Shown here: piece after piece, positions 1-7,377 of the stretch
Position numbering within the stretch: position 1 is the first letter of the stretch
Layout: the number at the start of each line of letters is the position of its first letter
NCBI GenBank assembly: GCA_018350325.1
Contig: JAEVLN010000021.1
Location: 496,001-560,000 of the forward strand
Length of the DNA stretch: 64,000 nt
Direction: 5' to 3'
Source: Globodera rostochiensis
Taxonomy: Eukaryota > Nematoda > Chromadorea > Rhabditida > Heteroderidae
Made by a program: the position numbers and the translations under genes
The notes under the pieces: model-generated
What the model saw: the letters and a program-made list of their open reading frames with translations, nothing else
Databases searched by the model: none
Told to the model about the DNA's origin: nothing

Positions 1-77
1 CCCGACCCCGACCCCGACAGTCCCGCCCCCGCAAAACCACGACCCCGCCCCGATAGTCCCGCCCCCGCAAAACCCCT
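1..77. repeat. C-rich tandem repeat
   Basis: Almost pure C/G/A sequence made of CCCCGA-like words. A segment beginning AGTCCCGCCCCCGCAAAACC occurs at 19 and again at 55 (36-bp period). It is cut by the left window edge, so its true length is unknown. Related CCCCGACC words recur near 16225-16266 and 28570-28650, in otherwise AT-rich DNA. Confidence 0.7.
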
Positions 78-379
78 ATGGTAGTCGAAGCATTGGTCGA
101 AAAATTAAGCTTTTTATTTTACTTCTGAATTTTATAAGTATGCTTTAAAGGTTCAATGTTTATTCAAACTTTTTCGGATTCGAAAGTAATATTTAAGCAA
201 TCAAAACCATTATTGAGTTTTATGGTGTTGCGCAGCATTCAGGTGCTGTATTAGCTTAATTAGTGTACAAACGCATAAAAAAAGTAAAGTTATTTTATCT
301 TGTTTTTTTTTATATTTTTTTATCGAATTTTCATTATTTAATTACAACAAATTAAATTAAATTTTATTGAATGTTTAAC

Positions 380-1373
380 CAGGCCTGTGCACGGTTACCA
401 ATTTTCGTAACCGTAACCGCCCGTGCTCAAACACCCGTAACCGTTAACCGCCCGTCTTCAAAATCTCATAACCGTTAACCGCCCGTAACCGCCCGTCCTC
501 AAAATCTTATAACCGTTAACCGCCCGCGGTTATCCGCGGTTAACCGCCTTATTTAAAAATCAATAAAGTTTTCCAGATTTCGAAAAATCGATTTTTCAAA
601 ACTAATTATTTCCGATCGTGATGTGGCGTCTTTCTAAAATTAAATCAAAATTGATGTGTATTGAACTTAACAAGAGATTTTTATCAGATATTGTCAATGA
701 ATAAAATTTTTAATCTCTTTCTAACACCTTCATGATTAAAATCTAACAAAGCGCGACCGAGCAGAGATGATTTTTTCTGTTTTTTGTGCATTAGTTTCCT
801 AAAGTATTTTAAGAAAAGGAGTGGGGGTTCGGCTGTGCCGATAGGCGCCGCCGAGGAAAAAAATCGAATATCTAACGCCTTATGCTGAGAAAAATCGTCC
901 AAATTTTAGGTAATTGAGTTCTAAAATGCACTAATTATTTATGTAAATAGAATTTTACTTTTTATATATAAATTTTTGCAAAAAGTTGAAAGAATACTAA
1001 AAAGAAGGGATATTAAAATATAAATAAAAAATAAAATAATTACAGAGGAAGGGGCTAGAACCTATACCAAATAAAATAAGTCAAAGAGTTTCACCACTGA
1101 GCCACTGGATAGACAACGGGACTTGGTGAAATGTGAATAAAAGTCAAGAAATTATAGAGGCAAATCGTCTCAATTCTTAGCAACAACGGATGCGACGGTT
1201 AACCGCGGTTTTAGTGGTCATAACCGTTAACTGACCGTAACCGCGCGTCCTCAAAATCTCATAACCGTTAACCGCCCGTAACCGCGGCCTTTTAAAATTC
1301 GATAACCGTTAACCGCGGGTAACCGCGGTTAACCGCGGATAACCGCGGTTACGGGTAACCGTGCACAGGCCTG
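380..1373. mobile_element. Non-autonomous hAT-type DNA transposon 1
   Basis: The 994-bp element has perfect 20-bp terminal inverted repeats (CAGGCCTGTGCACGGTTACC at 380-399, its reverse complement at 1354-1373). It is flanked by the 8-bp direct duplication TGTTTAAC (372-379 and 1374-1381). An 8-bp duplication with CAGG-type termini is the hAT superfamily signature. Inside each end are arrays of AACCGTTAACCGCCCG / AACCGCGGTTAACC words, as expected of subterminal transposase-binding repeats. The interior has no transposase-like frame; the 72-codon minus-strand frame at 684-902 has no recognisable domain. Movement would need a transposase from elsewhere. Confidence 0.88.
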
Positions 1374-1381
1374 TGTTTAAC

Positions 1382-1934
1382 TATTTTACAAAATAAAAAA
1401 CAAATGTTATTTTCCTCTATTTGATACCTTTCATCGTGTTTAGCTATTTTTAAGTGCTTATTAATTGCAATTATTTATTTAATAATTAGAATAAATATTA
1501 GTTTTAAGGTAAGCGATAGAACGTAATTATTAACTTACGTCAAATTTTTTAATAAACTGTATTTATTGGAAACCGCCCCAAAGTCCGGTACGATCCGAAA
1601 TTTCAGTCTCAAAACTATTTTAATAAATTTTAACTTATATTAAGCATTTTTTGTAGCGGTTCCATTTATACGGTTTTTCGGGGACCTGTTGGTATCATCA
1701 CTAAATTTGAACGGCTCGACCTGTACGATGTGCTAAGATATATTATTTAGTTCCTGCCTTTATCATTCATAGCATTTAAAAAAACATTTAAAACAAATAT
1801 TATTATTATTACATCAAATTTAATTTAGATAAATATTTTATTTTGAAATTCATAATTGCAACTTTATCATTTAAATCCAATGGGTGCTGTTTAATTTTGC
1901 TTTTCCTTTTAAAGATTTATTATTTTGTCTCTTT
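1382..1934. other. AT-rich spacer
   Basis: Sequence between the hAT-type element and the LTR element. A slightly GC-richer patch near 1565-1720 has no supportable frame or splice pair. I see nothing else here. Confidence 0.5.
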
Positions 1935-1939
1935 GTTTT

Positions 1940-2168
1940 TGTTGAAGAGGAACGGTCATCCTTGGCGTTCCGTCTTATCGATTGACCCATTGATTACATA
2001 TCATTTTTCCTCCACTCTTTACTCCCCCGCTCCCTCGGTCCTTTCACTTCGGTTATTATTCAACTCCCCACCCAAACTTGACCTCCGTCCACCATTTGTT
2101 AATTTATTTATTCATTAATAAAATTTATTCTTCAATTGTTGTCAACCCTATCGGACAAGGACACAACA
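1940..2168 (+). repeat. 5' LTR of gypsy element
   Basis: Starts TGTTGAAGAGG and ends GGACACAACA (TG...CA). It is identical to the 3' LTR except for one A/G difference at position 6 (1945 against 10483). It contains AATAAAATTTATT near the end, a plausible polyadenylation region. Promoter elements were not resolved. Confidence 0.95.
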
Positions 2169-2195
2169 ATTTTGGCGCAGTCAGCTACTGACCAG
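2169..2195 (+). other. Primer-binding site region
   Basis: Directly after the 5' LTR lies ATTTTGGCGCAGTCAG. TGGCGCAGTC-type sites just inside the LTR are usual tRNA primer-binding sites in Ty3/gypsy elements. The primer tRNA was not identified. Confidence 0.65.
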
Positions 2196-2285
2196 CAACA
2201 CATTCAACAAGCATAATCTCGTGCTGATTCTGCTTGTGTGGGAAGTTGAAAATCTCTTGCTGATTTTCAACTTCGCGGAAATCTT

Positions 2286-2454
2286 CGAAAAACCAACAAA
2301 CCCCAGGCGGGTGAGGTTCCGCCGGGTGCGGTTTACATCGTCGAAAAACCACAAACCCCAGGCGGGTTGAGGTTCCGCCAGGTGCGGTTTACATCGTCGA
2401 AAAACCAACAAACCCTCGGCGGGTTGAGGTTCCTCGAGACGAGGTTTACCATCT
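2286..2454 (+). repeat. Three leader tandem repeats of 56-57 bp
   Basis: Units at 2286-2341, 2342-2397 and 2398-2454 each begin CGAAAAACCA and carry AAACCC..GGCGGGT..GAGGTTCC. They lie in the untranslated leader between the primer-binding site and gag. The same repeats reappear at both internal junctions of the element (about 4502-4610 and 6655-6770), so they mark the ends of the amplified unit. Confidence 0.85.
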
Positions 2455-2483
2455 GAAAGCACCAATATTAAAGAAAAGAAATA

Positions 2484-4625
2484 ATGGACGCAGCCACCCT
2501 TCAGCGAGTGCTCGACAATGTGCTAGCGCAATCAGAGGCGCGGGTGCAGCAAATGTTGAAAGCTGCAACACCAGCAAACAACGACTTGGCCAACGCCAAT
2601 TTAACAAATTCAATCGATGCACGGATCGGCAAATTCAACTATGACCCAGAGAATGGGCATACATTCGACCAATGGTTTAAGAGGTATGGAAAGATCATCG
2701 AAGAGGATGGAAAGGAATTACCAGAAGCGACAAAAGTCCGTCTGCTGTTAGGTAAAATGGCGGATGAGGAATACAGCAAATACAGGGACAGCGTCAGCCC
2801 AACCCTACCCGACCAGATTAAATGGGCAGAGACCCTCACCAATCTGAAGGAGTTATTCGCTGAAACACGCTCTCTGTTTGTCCGCCGATACGATTGTTTC
2901 AAAATTCGGCAGCAGCCAAGGCAGGACATTACGTCGCTTGTGGCACTAATCAACGCGTCATGCGAAAATGCTAATTTGAGTCTAACCAAAGAGGAGCTCA
3001 AATGCATTATCTTGGTGATAGCACTCCGCGATGAAAACCACGATTTAAGACAAAAATGTCTGAAAATGTTAGAAGATTCGAGGAAAACGGGGACGGCGAT
3101 AACACTCAAAAAGGTTGAGGAGGAGTTAAGGACCATCCAATTGGTTAAAGAAAGCGCTCTTTCGCTCATGTCGCCACCAGTTGCGACCAACGCTATTCGC
3201 GCACGCCCACAGCAATGGAGGGACTCGAAAATCAAGCCCCATCTCCAACAGCACGGCGAACAAAGAAGTCACAACCAGCAAAGCGGTTCCATTTCTACGG
3301 AAAAAGGTAAACCATTCCGTGGTCCACCGACGCACCCATGCGGATCGTGCGGACTTTCAAACCACTGGCGCGCGGATTGCCGACTAAAAGATGCAATCTG
3401 CTCGAAATGCCAAAGAAAAGGCCACATCGCAAAAGTTTGTCGGCAAACGACAAAGGCGCCGCCACGGAAAGACCGGTCATTCCTCAGCATCGGAGTCCAA
3501 ACACATCTGATGGCTATGGGCACAACCCAACCGCGATATTGGAAAATTCTGATCACCATCAATGGGGTTCAAAACAGAATGAATGTTGACACCGGCGCAC
3601 AAGCCACCATCATTCCGATCCAAACGTGGATCAAACTTGGGAAGCCGGCACTATCTCCGTCAGACATCGATGCAAAGAACTGCAACGGAGAACCCGTCCC
3701 AATCAACGGAAAATTTGAGTGCGTCGTCAAAACAACACACAGCTCGCCGAAAACACTTACGGCCTACGTCAGCGAAACGATTGAGCAAGATTTATTGGGA
3801 TTGCCGTGGATTGAACAGCTGGAAATTATCCCAACGGAGATTTTATTCCAGGAAGTGCGCACAAAAGCACGCTGCAATCCCTCCAAAACGGCATCACAAC
3901 ACCCCACAAATGTGAATGATGCGCAATCGCTCATTGCGGTTCTCCAATCCGACTTTTCGGAGGTGTTCAGCAGCGACTTAGGCCGATGCACAAAGGCAAA
4001 GGCTCATCTCATCCTCAAACCGGATGCAAAACCGGTATATTGCAAAGCGAGACCGGTCCCCCATGGCGCCACCGACGCCGTAAACGACGAATTGGATCGA
4101 TTGCTCAAGATTGGGGCCATCAAACCCATCGAGTTCAGCCACTGGGCCGCCCCAATTTTAGCGGTGAAAAAGAAAAACGGCAAGACTCGCGTCTGCATCG
4201 ATTTTTCTACCGGACTGAACAACGCCCTCGAGTTGAATCGCCATCCATTGCCCCGACCGGAAAATATTTATGCGGCACTAAATGGAGCGGCATATTTTTC
4301 AAATCTCGACCTACGCGATGCGTATTTGCAAATGGAATTGGACACGGAATCCCAGCAGCTGTGTGCGCTCAACACACACCGAGGATTATTCCAGTGCCAA
4401 CGTCTCCCGTTCGGCGTCAAATCAGCCCCGTCAATTTTCCAGCATTTAATGGATCAAATTTGTGCCGGAATTCCGGGCGTTTTCGCCTATCTCGACGACG
4501 GACGAAAAACCACAAACCCCAGGCGGGTTGACCAGGTGCGGTTTACATCGTCGAAAAACCAACAAACCCTCGGCGGGTTGAGGTTCCTCGAGACGAGGTT
4601 TACCATCTGCAAGCACCAATATTAA
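2484..4625 (+). CDS. Gag-protease-RT polyprotein, copy 1, truncated in RT
   Basis: The 713-residue frame starts at the ATG after the leader repeats. Residues 46-220 are a gag-type region with a DPENGHTFDQWFKRY motif common in nematode gypsy gags. Two CX2CX4HX4C zinc knuckles lie at 286-299 and 306-319. The aspartic protease DTGA motif is at 369-372. RT starts near 505, with the motif A core LDLRDAY at 608-614 and the catalytic YLDD at 669-672. Right after YLDD the frame runs into leader-repeat sequence and ends about 40 residues later. RT thumb, RNase H and integrase are missing. It could supply Gag and protease, not a full RT. Confidence 0.9.
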   Translation: MDAATLQRVLDNVLAQSEARVQQMLKAATPANNDLANANLTNSIDARIGKFNYDPENGHTFDQWFKRYGKIIEEDGKELPEATKVRLLLGKMADEEYSKYRDSVSPTLPDQIKWAETLTNLKELFAETRSLFVRRYDCFKIRQQPRQDITSLVALINASCENANLSLTKEELKCIILVIALRDENHDLRQKCLKMLEDSRKTGTAITLKKVEEELRTIQLVKESALSLMSPPVATNAIRARPQQWRDSKIKPHLQQHGEQRSHNQQSGSISTEKGKPFRGPPTHPCGSCGLSNHWRADCRLKDAICSKCQRKGHIAKVCRQTTKAPPRKDRSFLSIGVQTHLMAMGTTQPRYWKILITINGVQNRMNVDTGAQATIIPIQTWIKLGKPALSPSDIDAKNCNGEPVPINGKFECVVKTTHSSPKTLTAYVSETIEQDLLGLPWIEQLEIIPTEILFQEVRTKARCNPSKTASQHPTNVNDAQSLIAVLQSDFSEVFSSDLGRCTKAKAHLILKPDAKPVYCKARPVPHGATDAVNDELDRLLKIGAIKPIEFSHWAAPILAVKKKNGKTRVCIDFSTGLNNALELNRHPLPRPENIYAALNGAAYFSNLDLRDAYLQMELDTESQQLCALNTHRGLFQCQRLPFGVKSAPSIFQHLMDQICAGIPGVFAYLDDGRKTTNPRRVDQVRFTSSKNQQTLGGLRFLETRFTICKHQY

Positions 4626-4637
4626 AGAAAAGAAATA

Positions 4638-6959
4638 ATGGACGCAGCCACCCTTCAGCGAGTGCTCGACAATGTGCTAGCGCAATCAGAGGCGCGGGTG
4701 CAGCAAATGTTGAAAGCTGCAACACCAGCAAACAACGACTTGGCCAACGCCAATTTAACAAATTCAATCGATGCACGGATCGGCAAATTCAACTATGACC
4801 CAGAGAATGGGCATACATTCGACCAATGGTTTAAGAGGTATGGAAAGATCATCGAAGAGGATGGAAAGGAATTACCAGAAGCGACAAAAGTCCGTCTGCT
4901 GTTAGGTAAAATGGCGGATGAGGAATACAGCAAATACAGGGACAGCGTCAGCCCAACCCTACCCGACCAGATTAAATGGGCAGAGACCCTCACCAATCTG
5001 AAGGAGTTATTCGCTGAAACACGCTCTCTGTTTGTCCGCCGATACGATTGTTTCAAAATTCGGCAGCAGCCAAGGCAGGACATTACGTCGCTTGTGGCAC
5101 TAATCAACGCGTCATGCGAAAATGCTAATTTGAGTCTAACCAAAGAGGAGCTCAAATGCATTATCTTGGTGATAGCACTCCGCGATGAAAACCACGATTT
5201 AAGACAAAAATGTCTGAAAATGTTAGAAGATTCGAGGAAAACGGGGACGGCGATAACACTCAAAAAGGTTGAGGAGGAGTTAAGGACCATCCAATTGGTT
5301 AAAGAAAGCGCTCTTTCGCTCATGTCGCCACCAGTTGCGACCAACGCTATTCGCGCACGCCCACAGCAATGGAGGGACTCGAAAATCAAGCCCCATCTCC
5401 AACAGCACGGCGAACAAAGAAGTCACAACCAGCAAAGCGGTTCCATTTCTACGGAAAAAGGTAAACCATTCCGTGGTCCACCGACGCACCCATGCGGATC
5501 GTGCGGACTTTCAAACCACTGGCGCGCGGATTGCCGACTAAAAGATGCAATCTGCTCGAAATGCCAAAGAAAAGGCCACATCGCAAAAGTTTGTCGGCAA
5601 ACGACAAAGGCGCCGCCACGGAAAGACCGGTCATTCCTCAGCATCGGAGTCCAAACACATCTGATGGCTATGGGCACAACCCAACCGCGATATTGGAAAA
5701 TTCTGATCACCATCAATGGGGTTCAAAACAGAATGAATGTTGACACCGGCGCACAAGCCACCATCATTCCGATCCAAACGTGGATCAAACTTGGGAAGCC
5801 GGCACTATCTCCGTCAGACATCGATGCAAAGAACTGCAACGGAGAACCCGTCCCAATCAACGGAAAATTTGAGTGCGTCGTCAAAACAACACACAGCTCG
5901 CCGAAAACACTCACGGCCTACGTCAGCGAAACGATTGAGCAAGATTTATTGGGATTGCCGTGGATTGAACAGCTGGAAATTATCCCAACGGAGATTTTAT
6001 TCCAGGAAGTGCGCACAAAAGCACGCTGCAATCCCTCCAAAACGGCATCACAACACCCCACAAATGTGAATGATGCGCAATCGCTCATTGCGGTTCTCCA
6101 ATCCGACTTTTCGGAGGTGTTCAGCAGCGACTTAGGCCGATGCACAAAGGCAAAGGCTCATCTCATCCTCAAACCGGATGCAAAACCGGTATATTGCAAA
6201 GCGAGACCGGTCCCCCATGGCGCCACCGACGCCGTAAACGACGAATTGGATCGATTGCTCAAGATTGGGGCCATCAAACCCATCGAGTTCAGCCACTGGG
6301 CCGCCCCAATTTTAGCGGTGAAAAAGAAAAACGGCAAGACTCGCGTCTGCATCGATTTTTCTACCGGACTGAACAACGCCCTCGAGTTGAATCGCCATCC
6401 ATTGCCCCGACCGGAAAATATTTATGCGGCACTAAATGGAGCGGCATATTTTTCAAATCTCGACCTACGCGATGCGTATTTGCAAATGGAATTGGACACG
6501 GAATCCCAGCAGCTGTGTGCGCTCAACACACACCGAGGATTATTCCAGTGCCAACGTCTCCCGTTCGGCGTCAAATCAGCCCCGTCAATTTTCCAGCATT
6601 TAATGGATCAAATTTGTGCCGGAATTCCGGGCGTTTTCGCCTATCTCGACGACGGACGAAAAACCACAAACCCCAGGCGGGTTGAGGTTCCGCCAGGTGC
6701 GGTTTACATCGTCGAAAAACCAACAAACCCTCGGCGGGTTGAGGTTCCTCGAGACGAGGTTTACCATCTGCAAGCACCAATATTAAAGAAAAGAAATAAT
6801 GGACGCAGCCACCCTTCAGCGAGTGCTCGACAATGTGCTAGCGCAATCAGAGGCGCGGGTGCAGCAAATGTTGAAAGCTGCAACACCAGCAAACAACGAC
6901 TTGGCCAACGCCAATTTAACAAATTCAATCGATGCACGGATCGGCAAATTCAACTATGA
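4638..6959 (+). CDS. Gag-protease-RT polyprotein, copy 2, truncated in RT
   Basis: Almost identical to copy 1 through residue 672 (zinc knuckles, DTGA protease, RT up to YLDD). After YLDD it reads through the second junction in a different frame because this junction retains 7 more bases. It then continues for about 50 codons out of frame into the gag of copy 3 before a stop, giving 773 residues whose last ~100 are artefactual. The overlap with the copy-3 gag start (6799) follows from this. RNase H and integrase are missing. Confidence 0.88.
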   Translation: MDAATLQRVLDNVLAQSEARVQQMLKAATPANNDLANANLTNSIDARIGKFNYDPENGHTFDQWFKRYGKIIEEDGKELPEATKVRLLLGKMADEEYSKYRDSVSPTLPDQIKWAETLTNLKELFAETRSLFVRRYDCFKIRQQPRQDITSLVALINASCENANLSLTKEELKCIILVIALRDENHDLRQKCLKMLEDSRKTGTAITLKKVEEELRTIQLVKESALSLMSPPVATNAIRARPQQWRDSKIKPHLQQHGEQRSHNQQSGSISTEKGKPFRGPPTHPCGSCGLSNHWRADCRLKDAICSKCQRKGHIAKVCRQTTKAPPRKDRSFLSIGVQTHLMAMGTTQPRYWKILITINGVQNRMNVDTGAQATIIPIQTWIKLGKPALSPSDIDAKNCNGEPVPINGKFECVVKTTHSSPKTLTAYVSETIEQDLLGLPWIEQLEIIPTEILFQEVRTKARCNPSKTASQHPTNVNDAQSLIAVLQSDFSEVFSSDLGRCTKAKAHLILKPDAKPVYCKARPVPHGATDAVNDELDRLLKIGAIKPIEFSHWAAPILAVKKKNGKTRVCIDFSTGLNNALELNRHPLPRPENIYAALNGAAYFSNLDLRDAYLQMELDTESQQLCALNTHRGLFQCQRLPFGVKSAPSIFQHLMDQICAGIPGVFAYLDDGRKTTNPRRVEVPPGAVYIVEKPTNPRRVEVPRDEVYHLQAPILKKRNNGRSHPSASARQCASAIRGAGAANVESCNTSKQRLGQRQFNKFNRCTDRQIQL

Positions 6960-7362
6960 CCCAGAGAATGGGCATACATTCGACCAATGGTTTAAGAGGT
7001 ATGGAAAGATCATCGAAGAGGATGGAAAGGAATTACCAGAAGCGACAAAAGTCCGTCTGCTGTTAGGTAAAATGGCGGATGAGGAATACAGCAAATACAG
7101 GGACAGCGTCAGCCCAACCCTACCCGACCAGATTAAATGGGCAGAGACCCTCACCAATCTGAAGGAGTTATTCGCTGAAACACGCTCTCTGTTTGTCCGC
7201 CGATACGATTGTTTCAAAATTCGGCAGCAGCCAAGGCAGGACATTACGTCGCTTGTGGCACTAATCAACGCGTCATGCGAAAATGCTAATTTGAGTCTAA
7301 CCAAAGAGGAGCTCAAATGCATTATCTTGGTGATAGACTCCGCGATGAAAACCACGATTTAA
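6799..7362 (+). pseudogene. Gag N-terminal part, copy 3, frameshifted
   Basis: Matches the first ~180 residues of gag copies 1 and 2. One base is missing at about 7338 (GATAGACTCC where the others have GATAGCACTCC), giving a premature stop at 7360-7362. Two more bases are missing at about 7377 (CTGAATG for CTGAAAATG), which restores the original frame. The net loss is one codon, but with a stop between the two lesions. Uncorrected sequencing errors are an alternative. Confidence 0.85.
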
Positions 7363-7377
7363 GACAAAAATGTCTGA

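Noticed and set aside
2639..3235. 198-codon minus-strand frame over gag (also at 4793-5389)
   Set aside because: Exact antisense shadow of the gag coding sequence; it repeats only because gag is triplicated.
3986..4531. 181-codon plus frame (also 6140-6685, 8298-8936) in another phase of RT
   Set aside because: Overlaps RT in a different frame, with no domain of its own and composition typical of a shifted frame.
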